A stretch of 64,000 nucleotides of DNA from an uncultured Azohydromonas sp. (GCF_937926365.1 NZ_CALAOH010000048.1:52984-116983), one strand, 5' to 3'; shown: positions 49,891 through 59,634, numbered from the stretch's first letter. The notes: generated by a model not told the origin, from the sequence alone. Translations and numbers: made by a program.

Positions 49891-51024
49891 ATGAGCCTGC
49901 CGCCCTTCGCCAGTTCCGAGTCCTTCACGCTGGGCGTGGAACTGGAGCTGCAGATCGTCAGCCGCCACGACTACGACCTCACGCCCGGCTCGGACGACCT
50001 GCTGCGCCTGGTGAGCCGCCACAAGCTGGCCGCGGACGTGAAGCCCGAGATCACCAGCAGCATGATCGAGCTCTCCACCGGCGTGTGCCGCGAGCACGCG
50101 CAGGTGATCACGCAGCTGCGCGAGGTGCGCGACACGCTGGTGGAGTGCGCGCAGCAGCAGAACCTGCGCCTGTGCGGCGGCGGCACGCACCCCTTCCAGG
50201 ACTGGAGCCGGCGGCGCATCTACGACACCCCGCGCTATCGCCAGGTTTCCGAGCTCTACGGCTATCTCAGCAAGCAGTTCACCGTCTTCGGGCAGCACGT
50301 GCACATCGGCTGCCCCGGCGCGGACCAGGCGCTGTGGCTGCTGCACGCGCTGCAGCGCTACGTGCCCCACGCCATCGCGCTGTCGGCCTCCTCGCCCTAT
50401 GTGCAGGGCAGCGACACGGGTTTTCAGAGCGCGCGGCTGAACTCGGTGTTCGCATTCCCGCTCTCGGGCCGCGCGCCGTGGGTGCTCACCTGGAAGGAGT
50501 TCCAGACCTACTTCGGCAAGATGCACCACACCGGCGTGGTCGAGTCGATGAAGGACTTCTACTGGGACATCCGCCCCAAGCCCGAGTACGGAACGATCGA
50601 GGTGCGCGTGATGGACACGCCGCTGAGCATCGAGAAGGCCGCCGCCATCGCCGCGTACCTGCAGTGCGTGGCGCGGCGCCTGGTGCTGGAGGAGCCCTTC
50701 CAGCCGCGCGAGGACGACTACCTCGCCTACACCTACAACCGCTTCCAGGCCTGCCGCTTCGGGCTGGACGGCGAGGTGGTGGACCCGCGCAGCGCCGAGC
50801 GCCAGTCGCTGCGGGCGCAGATCGCGCAGACGCTCAAGGAGATCGAGCCGCACGCCATCGAGCTGCGTGCCGAGCCCGCGCTGCTGTTGTTGCGCGACAT
50901 GCTCGGCCGCGACGACGGCAGCGACGCCACCTGGCTGCGCGCCGTGCAGGCGCACGAGCGCTACCTGCCCGAGGTCGTGCGGCGGCAGTGCCTGCGCTTC
51001 GAGGGGAGGGCGGCGACGCTGTGA
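49891..51024 (+). CDS. YbdK-type carboxylate-amine ligase (GCS2 family)
   Basis: 377 residues. The fold of glutamate-cysteine ligase type 2: [44 protein letters not shown], and [13 protein letters not shown]. Family members show weak glutamate-cysteine ligase activity; the physiological substrate is not settled. AAGGAGAA lies ten bases before the ATG. Co-directional with the CPA2 antiporter. Confidence 0.93.
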   Translation: MSLPPFASSESFTLGVELELQIVSRHDYDLTPGSDDLLRLVSRHKLAADVKPEITSSMIELSTGVCREHAQVITQLREVRDTLVECAQQQNLRLCGGGTHPFQDWSRRRIYDTPRYRQVSELYGYLSKQFTVFGQHVHIGCPGADQALWLLHALQRYVPHAIALSASSPYVQGSDTGFQSARLNSVFAFPLSGRAPWVLTWKEFQTYFGKMHHTGVVESMKDFYWDIRPKPEYGTIEVRVMDTPLSIEKAAAIAAYLQCVARRLVLEEPFQPREDDYLAYTYNRFQACRFGLDGEVVDPRSAERQSLRAQIAQTLKEIEPHAIELRAEPALLLLRDMLGRDDGSDATWLRAVQAHERYLPEVVRRQCLRFEGRAATL

Positions 51025-51034
51025 GGACTCCGCC

Positions 51035-52285
51035 TCAAGGCGCCGATGCCTGCAGCCGGTCGCGCTGCGCCAGTGCCGGGAAGAGGCGGAACCACAGCCC
51101 CACCACCACCAGCGTGCCCACGCCGCCCAGGATCACCGAGCCGACCGGGCCGAAGGCCGCGGCGGTTGCGCCGGACTCGAACTCGCCGAGCTGGTTGCTC
51201 GCGCCGATGAAGATCGAATTGGCTGCCGCCACGCGCCCGCGCATCTCGTCGGGCGTGTCCAGTTGCACCAGCGTCTGGCGGATCACCACGCTCACCATGT
51301 CCGCCGCGCCCGACACCAGCAGCGCCACGAACGAGACGATGAAGCTGGTGGACCAGCCGAACACCAGCATGCACAGCCCGTACACGCCCACGGCCTGCAG
51401 CATCACGCGTCCCACGCGGCGCTCGATGGGCACGTGCGTGAGCCACACCGACACGGCCAGCGCCCCCACCGCCGGCGCCGCGCGCAGCAGGCCCAGGCCC
51501 CAGGGCCCGGTGTGCAGGATGTCGCGGGCGAAGATGGGCAGCAGCGCCGTGGCGCCGCCCAGCAGCACGGCGAAGAGATCCAGCGACAGCGCGCCCAGGA
51601 TGGCCTGGCGATGCCAGATGAAGCGCAGGCCCGCGAGCATGGTGTTCCAGCTCGCCGGCTCGCGGTGCGCCGAACGCGCCACCGGCGTGATGCGCAGGAT
51701 CAGCACACAGCCCAACGCGAACAGCGCCGCGCACACGCCGTAGACCACCGTGGCCCCAGCGGCGTAGAGAAAGCCGCCCAGCGCCGGCCCGGCCACCACC
51801 GCCGCCTGCGTCGCGCCGGAGCTGAAGGCCAGCGCCCGCGGCAGCACGGCCGCCGGCACCAGCGTGGGCGTCAGCGCCTGCTGCGAGGGCATCTGGAACG
51901 CGCGCGCCACGCCCAGCAGCAGCGACAAGCCCAGGATCAGCTCGCGCCCGATCCAGCCGCCGGCCGTGCCCAGTGCCAGCAGCAGGCCCACCAGCAGCTG
52001 CAGCGCCAGGCACATCGCCAGCAGGCGGCGGCGGTCGTGGCGGTCCACGATGTGGCCGGCCGGCAGCGTCAGCACCAGCGCCGGGATGAACTGCAGCAGG
52101 CCCACCAGGCCCAGGTCCCAGGCGCTGGCGGTGGTGTCGTACATCTGCCAGCCCAACGCCACCATGAGCATCTGCTGCGCGGTGGTACCGGCCAGGCGGC
52201 CCCACCAGAAAAGCATGAAGGGGCGAAAAGAGCGCAGCGCCGCGGTGGGCACCACCTCGGCGGCGGGAGGAAGGACAGCAGTCAT
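51035..52285 (-). CDS. MFS exporter (EntS-like)
   Basis: 416 residues with about twelve helices and the FxLFWWGRL start and DMVSVVIRQTLVQLDTPDEMRGRVAA motif typical of the enterobactin-exporter EntS/MFS_3 group. The start at 52285 (MTAVLPP) is chosen over a longer frame. No siderophore synthesis genes are nearby, so substrate is unknown. Convergent with the YbdK gene, only ten bases apart. Confidence 0.88.
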   Translation of the reverse strand: MTAVLPPAAEVVPTAALRSFRPFMLFWWGRLAGTTAQQMLMVALGWQMYDTTASAWDLGLVGLLQFIPALVLTLPAGHIVDRHDRRRLLAMCLALQLLVGLLLALGTAGGWIGRELILGLSLLLGVARAFQMPSQQALTPTLVPAAVLPRALAFSSGATQAAVVAGPALGGFLYAAGATVVYGVCAALFALGCVLILRITPVARSAHREPASWNTMLAGLRFIWHRQAILGALSLDLFAVLLGGATALLPIFARDILHTGPWGLGLLRAAPAVGALAVSVWLTHVPIERRVGRVMLQAVGVYGLCMLVFGWSTSFIVSFVALLVSGAADMVSVVIRQTLVQLDTPDEMRGRVAAANSIFIGASNQLGEFESGATAAAFGPVGSVILGGVGTLVVVGLWFRLFPALAQRDRLQASAP

Positions 52286-52446
52286 GACTGACGGCCGGCC
52301 ACCGCGCGCGGCGGCCGGGAACAACGGTGTGGGGTGGGTGCTCGATGCGGCGGGCGCCGGTGAGGCGGGCCGCGATGCCTGCGCACGGCAGGGAAATGAG
52401 CAGTAACAGCTTACGCGAAGCGCGCGGGCCGGCTAGGGTAGGGGGC

Positions 52447-53007
52447 ATGCAACCGTTCGAAGCCTCCGCCGTGCAGTCCGATAACAACTCCACTTCTCCG
52501 GCCGCAGCCCAGGCGCGGCTTTTCATAGGCTTGTGGCCTGATGACGCGCAGCGCTGGGAAGCGCGCTCGCACCAGCAGCTCTGGCGCTGGCCGCCGCAGG
52601 CGCGGCCCACGCCGGCGTCCAAGCTGCACCTGACGCTGCACTTCATCGGCGAGGTGCCGCAGTCCGCGGTGGAGGGTGTGGTGCAGGCGATGCCCGCTTC
52701 CTTCAGCGCCGCGGAGCTGACCTTCTCGCACCCGGCGCTGTGGCGCGGCGGCATTGCGGTGCTGGAGCCCGAAGCGGTGCCACCGTCGCTGCTGTCGCTG
52801 CATGCGCAGCTGGGGCTGCGGCTGCGCCAGCTCGGGATCTCGCTGGAGGCGCGTCCCTGGCGTCCGCACCTGACGCTGGCGCGCCAGGCCCAGGGTGCCA
52901 AACCCCCCACCAACCCGCCGCCGCTGCACTGGCGCTTCTCACAGATGGCGCTGGTGCAGTCGGACGGCGGCTTCTACAAGGTGCTGAGGACGGCGGAGGC
53001 GGTGTGA
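52447..53007 (+). CDS. thpR: RNA 2',3'-cyclic phosphodiesterase
   Basis: 186 residues of the 2H phosphoesterase family. Two HxTx motifs, KLHLTLHFIG and RPHLTLAR, form the active site. It hydrolyses 2',3'-cyclic ends of RNA (formerly called 2'-5' RNA ligase). The N-terminus up to residue 25 is not conserved. Convergent with the SDR gene, four bases apart. Confidence 0.93.
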   Translation: MQPFEASAVQSDNNSTSPAAAQARLFIGLWPDDAQRWEARSHQQLWRWPPQARPTPASKLHLTLHFIGEVPQSAVEGVVQAMPASFSAAELTFSHPALWRGGIAVLEPEAVPPSLLSLHAQLGLRLRQLGISLEARPWRPHLTLARQAQGAKPPTNPPPLHWRFSQMALVQSDGGFYKVLRTAEAV

Positions 53008-53011
53008 GGGA

Positions 53012-53782
53012 TCAGGGCTCCCTCACATCCGCCACCGGCTGCGCCCCGTAATCCAGGCGCTCCAGGTACGCCAGCAGCTTGGCCGCGGCCTGCTCCGGGC
53101 TGTCCAGCAGGCCCTGTTCGCGCAGCTGCACGAAGCGGTCGCGATCGGGGAAATGCGTGGGATCGGCGCCGCGCAGTTGCACCTGCATGTCGGTATCGAT
53201 CACGCCCGGCGCCAGCGACACCACGCGCGCCCCCCGGGGCTTGAGCGCCTCGTCCAGCGCCAGCGCGCGGGTGAAATGGTCCAGCCCGGCCTTGACCGCG
53301 CAGTAGGGCGCGCTAGCCGCCATGGCGCGCCGGCCCAGGCCCGAGGAAATGTTCAGCACCTTGCGCGCCGCGCTCCAAGGCTCGGTGGCGCGCAGGAAGG
53401 CGCGTGTGAGCAGCACCGGCGCCTCCAGCCCCACGCGCAGCGCGTCCGACAGCAACGGCGCCTCCACGCCCTCCACCGGCCCGGGCGGCGTCAGCAGCGC
53501 GGCGTTGTTGACCAGCACAGCCTCGGCCACGGGCGTGCCGGCCTGCGCCCGCAGCCAAGCCTCCAGCCGCTCGGCGGCCGCCACGGGCTGCGCCAGGTCC
53601 TGCGCCCACTGCTCCAGCGCCACGCCCTGGGCGCGTGCCTCGCCTTCCAGCGTCGCGTCGGGACGGCGCGACAGCGTCAGCAGCCGCGTGCCTTCGCGCC
53701 GCAGCAGCGCCACGGCCAGGGCGCGGCCCATGCCGCGCGAGGCGCCGGTGAGGATGACCAATCGGTTCTGGTTCGTGCTCAT
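53012..53782 (-). CDS. short-chain dehydrogenase/reductase
   Basis: 256 residues. NAD(P)-binding TGASRGMGRALA, NNAA, the catalytic serine in NISSGLG and the YCAVK (YxxxK) motif are intact. Resembles sepiapterin-reductase-like SDRs. It overlaps the preceding flavin reductase gene by four bases, so an enzyme pair working on related redox chemistry is possible. Substrate unknown. Confidence 0.93.
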   Translation of the reverse strand: MSTNQNRLVILTGASRGMGRALAVALLRREGTRLLTLSRRPDATLEGEARAQGVALEQWAQDLAQPVAAAERLEAWLRAQAGTPVAEAVLVNNAALLTPPGPVEGVEAPLLSDALRVGLEAPVLLTRAFLRATEPWSAARKVLNISSGLGRRAMAASAPYCAVKAGLDHFTRALALDEALKPRGARVVSLAPGVIDTDMQVQLRGADPTHFPDRDRFVQLREQGLLDSPEQAAAKLLAYLERLDYGAQPVADVREP

Positions 53783-54375
53783 GTCTTGTCCCCCATCGAA
53801 TGGGCCTGCACCTGCTCGCCGCAGAGGAAGAAGCGCCCGCCGGCGATGTGGTGCAGCGTGCGCAGGGCGTCCAGCGCCGGGTCCGCGTCGGGGCCGTCGC
53901 GGAACTGCCAGCGCCCGTGGGCATAGGCGCGCGCGTCGGCCTGCGCCGCCACCACCTCGGCCAGGAAGAGATCGTGCTGCGCCTGCAGCGCGGGCTGCGG
54001 CAGCAGCCGGCACTCCAGCCAGGCCACGCAGCCTTCGATCAGCGGCGCCTGCGTTGCCTGCCCGGCGAAGCTGCCGATGCCGAAAGCCTCGAACTTGTCC
54101 AGCGCCTCGCCGCCGCAGCTGCCCACGGTGTAGGCCATGTCGGCCTGGGCGCGGCAGGGCAGGTTGAGCGCGAATTCGCCGGAGCCCTCGATCAGCCGCC
54201 TTGTAAAAGTGCTCTTGTCCAGCACCACCGCCACCTTGGGCGGATCGAAGTCCAGCGGCATGGCCCAGGCGGCGGCCATGAGGTTGCGGCGGCCGCCGTG
54301 GGCGGCGCTCACGAGCACGGTCGGCCCGTGGTTCATCAGGCGGTAGGCCTGGGGCAGGGGAACGTCTTGACGCAT
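53779..54375 (-). CDS. flavin reductase family protein
   Basis: 198 residues. An FMN-binding split-barrel with LVSAAHGGRRNLMAAAWAMPLDFDPPKVAVVLDKSTFTRRLIE, the typical flavin-reductase signature. It may reduce free flavin for a monooxygenase. Start at the ATG at 54375 (MRQDVPLPQ). Translationally coupled to the SDR gene. Confidence 0.9.
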   Translation of the reverse strand: MRQDVPLPQAYRLMNHGPTVLVSAAHGGRRNLMAAAWAMPLDFDPPKVAVVLDKSTFTRRLIEGSGEFALNLPCRAQADMAYTVGSCGGEALDKFEAFGIGSFAGQATQAPLIEGCVAWLECRLLPQPALQAQHDLFLAEVVAAQADARAYAHGRWQFRDGPDADPALDALRTLHHIAGGRFFLCGEQVQAHSMGDKT

Positions 54376-54394
54376 GGCGCCATGATGCCGGCGC

Positions 54395-55024
54395 TCAGAA
54401 GGGCGCCGGATCGGCGAAGCGCATGACCGTGCCATCGCCCGGGTGCGGCAGCGCCAGCTCCGCCGCGTGCAGGAGCAGCCGCGGCGCGCGCGCCAGCACC
54501 GCCGGCGGCGCATACAGCTCGTCGCCCAGGATCGGATGCCCCAGTGTCGCCAGGTGCACGCGCAGCTGGTGCGAGCGCCCCGTCACCGGCTCCAGCTCCA
54601 CGCGCGTGGCCTGGTCCTCGTGCGCCAGCACGCGCCAGCGCGTCAGCGAGGGTTTACCAAGCGCGTGATCGACCATCTGCCGCGGCCGGTTGGGCCAGTC
54701 GCAGCGCAGCGGCAGCGCGATCTCGCCCCAGCCGCCGGGCGGCGCTTCCAGGTGCCCGTCCACCACCGCCACGTAGCGCTTGTGCACGCGGCGTTCGGCG
54801 AAGGCGATGCTCAGGAAACGCTGCGCCTCGGCGCCCCGGCCCATGGCGATCAGTCCCGAGGTCGCCATGTCCAGCCGGTGCACCACCAGCGCGTCGGGAA
54901 ATTGCGCCTGGGCGCGGGCCGCCAGGCAATCGGGTTCGGTGCGCCCCGGTACCGCCAAAAGCCCGGAAGGTTTGACGAGGATCAGAAGATATTCGTCAGA
55001 ATGGAGTAAGGAAATTCGATCCAT
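54395..55024 (-). CDS. RluA-family pseudouridine synthase
   Basis: 209 residues from the ATG at 55024. The catalytic HRLDMATSG and RVHKRYVAVVDG, RSHQLRVHLATLGHPILGD are intact. No S4 domain, as in RluA itself and TruC. It isomerises uridine in rRNA or tRNA. The target cannot be told from the sequence. Confidence 0.93.
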   Translation of the reverse strand: MDRISLLHSDEYLLILVKPSGLLAVPGRTEPDCLAARAQAQFPDALVVHRLDMATSGLIAMGRGAEAQRFLSIAFAERRVHKRYVAVVDGHLEAPPGGWGEIALPLRCDWPNRPRQMVDHALGKPSLTRWRVLAHEDQATRVELEPVTGRSHQLRVHLATLGHPILGDELYAPPAVLARAPRLLLHAAELALPHPGDGTVMRFADPAPF

Positions 55025-55274
55025 ATGAGTTTGTGAGCATATAGGTCCGATTTCTTGTCCTGGCGGCACAAGGGGGCGTGTGTAGAATGGTCCACGCAGA
55101 AATGTTTAGACACGTCATGGCGTGGCTTTCCTCCTGAGCCCCGCGGCGTCCTTGCGGATGCCGCTGCGGCCGGCCCGGTTTGAATTTCCATGCTGCGTTT
55201 TCTGAGCGTTTCCGCTCCGGCCTCGGGAGGAACACCGGCCGGGTTTCAATGCATCCACGAAAAAGGTTTTTCTC
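55025..55274 (+). promoter_or_regulatory. control region and long leader of the cold-shock gene
   Basis: 250 bases. TAGAAT at 55083-55088 is a good -10 hexamer, without a clear -35 at the right distance. It would give a leader of roughly 180 bases that includes self-complementary stretches (GCCTCGGGAGG / CCGGCCGG region near 55220-55245). Long structured leaders are the normal temperature-response device of cspA-type genes. Confidence 0.45.
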
Positions 55275-55487
55275 ATGAGCATCCAACAATCCGGCATCGT
55301 CAAGTGGTTCGATGACGGCAAGGGCTTTGGTTTCATCACGCCAGATGGCGGCGGCAAGGACGTTTTCGCCCATTTCAGCGAAATCCAGGCCGACGGCTTC
55401 AAGAGCCTCAAGGAAAACCAACGTGTGGAATTCGAAGTGCGTGAGGGGCCCAAGGGCCTGCAGGCTGCCAAGATCCGCGCCCTGTAA
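55275..55487 (+). CDS. cold-shock domain protein
   Basis: 70 residues: a single OB-fold cold-shock domain with RNP1 KGFGFITP and RNP2 DVFAHFSEI. It is an RNA chaperone that melts mRNA structure. The length is normal for CspA family. AAAAAGG at 55260-55266 lies just upstream. Followed by a strong terminator. Confidence 0.97.
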   Translation: MSIQQSGIVKWFDDGKGFGFITPDGGGKDVFAHFSEIQADGFKSLKENQRVEFEVREGPKGLQAAKIRAL

Positions 55488-55505
55488 GCGGGTTCTCCTC
55501 CCATG

Positions 55506-55533
55506 AAAAAACGCGGCCCTGGGCCGCGTTTTT
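55506..55533. terminator. intrinsic terminator after the cold-shock gene
   Basis: AAAAACGCGGCCC and GGGCCGCGTTTTT make a perfect stem with T runs on both strands, so it also serves the convergent phosphatase gene. Confidence 0.9.
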
Positions 55534-55557
55534 CGTTGGAGTCGGGTGCGGGCCGTC

Positions 55558-56112
55558 TCAGAAGCGCTCGACCAGCCCCGTCTGCTGTGCCGTCTGCGGA
55601 TTGGAGCCCGCCTCCCGCACGCGCTGCAGCGCTTGCACTGTGGGCAGGCCCAGCGCCTTGAGCACGCAGGCTGCGGCGCTACCGGTGCGCCCCAGCCCAG
55701 CGGCGCAGTGCAGCAGCACCGCGTCGCCCGCGCGCAGCGCCTCGGTGGCTTGCGCGATGCCGGCATGGAACTCCGGCAGATCCGGCGGCAGCCCGAAATT
55801 GCGCATCGGCAGGTTCAGCCAGCGGAAGGGCAGCGTGCCCTGCGCCACGGCCGAGCGGTAGGCCGGCGACAGCTCCGCGAGCTCCTCCACGGGTGCCAGG
55901 CACAGCACCAGCGACAGCCGTCGCTGCCGGGCCTCGGCCAGGAAGCGCTTCATCGGCTCGAAGCGCCCCGGCATGGCCGACAGCCACAGCTGCCCCGGCA
56001 CGCCGGGCGGCAGCGCCACGCCGCGCATCACCGGAACGCTGCCGTCGCCTGCCAGGGGCGTGCTGGACGGCTGCCCCGCGCTCGCGGTCGTGGTGATGGA
56101 CGGGGCGTTCAT
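55558..56112 (-). CDS. dual-specificity/tyrosine-type protein phosphatase
   Basis: 184 residues. The P-loop HCAAGLGRTG fits the HCx5R(S/T) signature of cysteine phosphatases, and the general-acid loop may be LPMRNFGLPPD. It has no signal peptide. Related bacterial proteins dephosphorylate phosphotyrosine or phosphoinositides. Stop lies about 25 bases from the shared terminator. Confidence 0.88.
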   Translation of the reverse strand: MNAPSITTTASAGQPSSTPLAGDGSVPVMRGVALPPGVPGQLWLSAMPGRFEPMKRFLAEARQRRLSLVLCLAPVEELAELSPAYRSAVAQGTLPFRWLNLPMRNFGLPPDLPEFHAGIAQATEALRAGDAVLLHCAAGLGRTGSAAACVLKALGLPTVQALQRVREAGSNPQTAQQTGLVERF

Positions 56113-56129
56113 GCGCCGTGGCTCCCGAT

Positions 56130-57146
56130 TCAGTGCGAGTACTGCTGGATGCCGGCAATGGCCCAGTCGCGGCTGCCGTCGGCCGGGCGCACCAGGTGCC
56201 AGACCTCGTCGAAGTCGGCCGCCGGCGCGTCGCGCTCCTCGCGGACCAGGCCGCTGTAGCGCACGCTCACCACCTGCTGGTCACGCTCCTGCACCCAGTC
56301 CAGCACTTGCGCGTCCACGCGCACCACGTCGGTGGTCTGGGCCTTGCCGCCGCGCTCCTGCAGGTCCAGGCGCAGGTGGGCGAACAGCTCCGGCGTGGTG
56401 AACTGGCGCAGGTCGTTGAGGTCGGCGGCATCGTTGGCGGCCTGCATGCGGATGAAGATCATCTTGGCCGCGCGCTCGAAGGACGCCTGGTCGAAGTCCG
56501 CCGGCAGGTTCGGGCCGGAGGCCGCCGGCGCCACCGCGCTGCCGTCCATGCCGGCCGTGGTGAAGCCCGTGCCCGGCTGGGCGACGTTGAAGCCCTCGGC
56601 CTGGCGCTGCATCGGCTGGCTCAGCCCCTGCTGCGCGTTCCACGGCGAGGCCATGCTGCCGTTGGTGCTGGTGCCCGCCGCGGCGCCGGCGTAGGCCGGC
56701 TGCGGACCGGCCTTCTTGCCGGCGAAGCGGCTGACCAGGAAGCGGATCAGGAAGATCGCGGCAATGGCCAGCAGCGCCATCATCACGAAGTTCGCCACCG
56801 CCTCACCCATGCCGAAGTGGCTCAGCAGCGCCGCGATGCCCAGGCCCGCGGCCAGGCCGGCCACGGGGCCGAGCCAATTGCGCTTGGGCGCCGCAGCCGC
56901 GGCCGCCGTGCCGGCCGCTGCGGGAGCGGCTTGCTGGGCCGGTGCGGCCTGGTTGGGGGCAGCCTGGTTCGGCGTCGCCTGGTTGGGCGGCGGCGTCTGC
57001 GGCGTGCTGCGCTGCGGCGTGCTGCGCTGGATGCCCGCCGAGCCGCCACCGCCCAGGCGCTTGGCCTCTGCCACGATGGGCGTGAACGACGCGGCCGCCA
57101 CGGCCAGCATCAGCGCGCCCAGCAGTCCAGTCCTTGTCTTGTTCAT
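56130..57146 (-). CDS. Tim44-like domain membrane protein
   Basis: 338 residues. Signal or anchor helix (TGLLGALMLAVAAASFTPIVAEA), a low-complexity Gln/Pro/Asn/Ala segment (about 40-90), two close hydrophobic helices (95-145), and a C-terminal Tim44-like domain (ERAAKMIFIRMQAANDAADLNDLRQFTTPELFAHL). Such proteins are widespread in beta-proteobacteria and may be membrane-bound scaffolds; function unproven. Divergent from the TonB receptor across 88 bases. Confidence 0.88.
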   Translation of the reverse strand: MNKTRTGLLGALMLAVAAASFTPIVAEAKRLGGGGSAGIQRSTPQRSTPQTPPPNQATPNQAAPNQAAPAQQAAPAAAGTAAAAAAPKRNWLGPVAGLAAGLGIAALLSHFGMGEAVANFVMMALLAIAAIFLIRFLVSRFAGKKAGPQPAYAGAAAGTSTNGSMASPWNAQQGLSQPMQRQAEGFNVAQPGTGFTTAGMDGSAVAPAASGPNLPADFDQASFERAAKMIFIRMQAANDAADLNDLRQFTTPELFAHLRLDLQERGGKAQTTDVVRVDAQVLDWVQERDQQVVSVRYSGLVREERDAPAADFDEVWHLVRPADGSRDWAIAGIQQYSH

Positions 57147-57234
57147 TGCTTGGTCTCTCTCCGACGTCCGGGCAACGGCCCGGGCTTGAGTCTCTGAATG
57201 ATGAGGGCCCCCCAAAGTTCCCCAAGGCGGGTGA

Positions 57235-59466
57235 ATGACAATTTTGGGCATGCCTTTCCCGAAACCTGCATTCCGCGCCCATGGCCTGGGCCTGGAGCTC
57301 ATCGCCGCGGCCTGTGCCCTGGCCGGCGGCGCATCCGCCCAGACCGTGTCGGCACTGCCGGCAGCCCCCGTGCCCGCCCCGGACGTCCCGGCGCCGCAGC
57401 GCGTGGAGATCACCGGCGAGCGCAGCGGCGGCGAGATGCAGGAGCGGCGCCAGTCCACCGTGGCCCGGACCGTGATCGGGCGCGAGGAGATCGAGCGCTT
57501 CGGCGACGCCTCGCTGGGCGAGGTGCTCAAGCGGCTGCCGGGCGTGACGCTGGACGGCGCGCCCGGGCGCGGCGGCAATCCGCGCCTGCGCGGGCTGGGC
57601 GGCGGCTACACGCAGATCCTGCTCGACGGCGAGCGCACGCCGCCGGGCTTCGAGATCGACTCCATCGCCCCTGAGCAGATCGAGCGCATCGAGATCCTGC
57701 GCGCGCCCACGGCCGAGACCGGCGCGCGCGCCGTCGCCGGCACCATCAACATCGTCACGCGCGAGAGTTTCAGGAAGCGCCTCAACGACCTGCGCCTGTC
57801 GCTGGGCCTGGAGGACGGGCGCTGGAGCCCCGGGCTGAGCTGGACGCGCAGCGGCGGCGACGGTGCGCTGTCCTACACCTTCGGCGCCAACGCGGTGCAC
57901 ACGCGTTTCAACACGCACAGCGTCAGCACGCTGGAGCAGGACGTTGCGGGCATGCCCACGCTGCGCCGCCAGGAAAGCACCGACGGCGCGACCGAGCGCC
58001 GGCGCCTGACGCTCAACGGCCGGCTGCAGTGGAAGCTGGGTGAGGGCGAGGCCTTCACGCTCACGCCCTTCGCCATCCTGTCGGGCACCGACAGCCGCCG
58101 CCACGGCGCGCTGGTGCAGGACCCGGCGGCCACCGCCCCCTACACGCAGCTCGACGGCCGCGGCCAGGCCGATTTCAACCTGCTGCGGCTGAGCGCGCAG
58201 CGCACGCAACGCCTGGGCGACGGCACGCGGCTGGAGTGGCGCGCCGGCGCCGGCCGCTGGCGCTACGAGGACGAGGTGGAGCGCTTCAAGCGCAACGCCT
58301 CGGACTCGCCGCTGCCGGGGGAGAGCGACCAGGCCACCATCACCGACCAGCGCTGGAACGCCGGCGTCAAGGCCTCCACGCTGCTGGCCGACGCGCACAG
58401 CGGCGTGGCCGGGCTGGAGCTGGAAGGCGCGCGGCGCGAGGAGCTGCGCACGTACCTGAGCGATGGCTTGCCCCGCTTCCCTGGCTACGGCACCGGGCTG
58501 CAGGCGCGCTCGCAGCGCGTGGCCGTCTACGCGCAGGACGAGTGGGAGATCAACCGGCATTGGGCCGCGCATGCCGGCTTGCGCTGGGAAAGCATCGAGA
58601 CCCGCGGCGAGGGGCTGGACGGCGGGCAGCGCAACCGCAGCGCCGTGTGGAGCCCGCTGCTGCACGCGGTATGGAAGCCCGATCCGAAGCGGCGTGACCA
58701 GCTGCGCATGAGCCTCACGCGCAGCTACCGCGCGCCGGCGCTGAACAGCCTGGTGGGCCGTCCGCTGCTGAGCGTGAACAACAGCGCCACCAGCCCGGAC
58801 CGCGCCGGCAACCCGGCGCTGCGCCCCGAGCTGGCCACCGGCCTGGACCTGAGCTTCGAGCGCTACCTGCCTGGCGGCGGGCTGCTGAGCGCCGGCGTGT
58901 TCCACCGCCGGATCAGCGATCTCGTGCGCTACGAGACGCTGCCGCCCGCGCCGGGCGAGCGCTGGGTGAACCGGCCCCACAACGTGGGCGACGCGACGGT
59001 GCAGGGGCTGGAGTTCGAGGCGAAGGTCGCGCTGCGCGAATTCATGGCGCCCGCGCCGTCGGTGGACCTGCGCGCCAGCGCCAATTTCTATCGCTCCCGC
59101 GTGGAGTCGGTGCCGGGGCCGGACAACCGCGTGGAGCAGCAGCCGGGCATGTCGGCCAATCTGGGTGCGGACTGGACGCTGCGCGCGCTGCCGCTGAAGG
59201 TGGGCGCCAACCTGCACTGGACGCCGGGCTACGTGACCCGGCTGTCGCCCACCGAGACGGCGGTGCAGGGCCGCAAGCCGGTGTTCGACGCCTACGCGCT
59301 ATGGACCGTGAGCCCCACGCTGGGGCTGCGGCTGTCGGCCTCCAACTTCAGTTCGCCGGACTACGTGCGCGGCAGCGTTTACGACGACGGCACCCTGTAC
59401 GAGAGCGCGCGGACGGTGAGCCGGAGCTACGTGGACTGGATGCTGCGGGTGGAGATGAAGCTGTAA
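57235..59466 (+). CDS. TonB-dependent outer-membrane receptor
   Basis: 743 residues. Signal peptide to about residue 36 (ALAGGASAQ), TonB-box-like VEITGE, a plug domain with FGDASLGEVLKRLPGVTLDG and INIVTRES, then a 22-strand barrel. It imports a siderophore, vitamin B12 or other large ligand; the ligand is not predictable. It ends in leucine rather than the usual aromatic residue (WMLRVEMKL). No Fur box or transport genes are visible nearby. A MITE-like element follows. Confidence 0.92.
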   Translation: MTILGMPFPKPAFRAHGLGLELIAAACALAGGASAQTVSALPAAPVPAPDVPAPQRVEITGERSGGEMQERRQSTVARTVIGREEIERFGDASLGEVLKRLPGVTLDGAPGRGGNPRLRGLGGGYTQILLDGERTPPGFEIDSIAPEQIERIEILRAPTAETGARAVAGTINIVTRESFRKRLNDLRLSLGLEDGRWSPGLSWTRSGGDGALSYTFGANAVHTRFNTHSVSTLEQDVAGMPTLRRQESTDGATERRRLTLNGRLQWKLGEGEAFTLTPFAILSGTDSRRHGALVQDPAATAPYTQLDGRGQADFNLLRLSAQRTQRLGDGTRLEWRAGAGRWRYEDEVERFKRNASDSPLPGESDQATITDQRWNAGVKASTLLADAHSGVAGLELEGARREELRTYLSDGLPRFPGYGTGLQARSQRVAVYAQDEWEINRHWAAHAGLRWESIETRGEGLDGGQRNRSAVWSPLLHAVWKPDPKRRDQLRMSLTRSYRAPALNSLVGRPLLSVNNSATSPDRAGNPALRPELATGLDLSFERYLPGGGLLSAGVFHRRISDLVRYETLPPAPGERWVNRPHNVGDATVQGLEFEAKVALREFMAPAPSVDLRASANFYRSRVESVPGPDNRVEQQPGMSANLGADWTLRALPLKVGANLHWTPGYVTRLSPTETAVQGRKPVFDAYALWTVSPTLGLRLSASNFSSPDYVRGSVYDDGTLYESARTVSRSYVDWMLRVEMKL

Positions 59467-59485
59467 TTCCAGTTCGTCGTAGCGA

Positions 59486-59593
59486 CTGAAATAACCCCGT
59501 CACACCCGCGAAGGCGGGTGTCCACGAACACCGGGCGGCATCCCGGCCGGCGTGGATGCCCGCCTTCGCGGGCATGACAAGGAAATATTTCAG
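59486..59593. repeat. MITE-like palindromic element, copy 2
   Basis: 108 bases with ends CTGAAATA and TATTTCAG, inner arms CACACCCGCGAAGGCGGGTG and GATGCCCGCCTTCGCGGGCA, and a central GCCGGGATGCC-type core (on the opposite strand). Its reverse complement aligns with 8624-8755. It starts 20 bases after the TonB receptor stop and could act as its transcript end. Confidence 0.8.
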
Positions 59594-59634
59594 CTTCGAT
59601 CAAGAGCTGGAATAAGAGTGCGCAGTCGCGGCGC

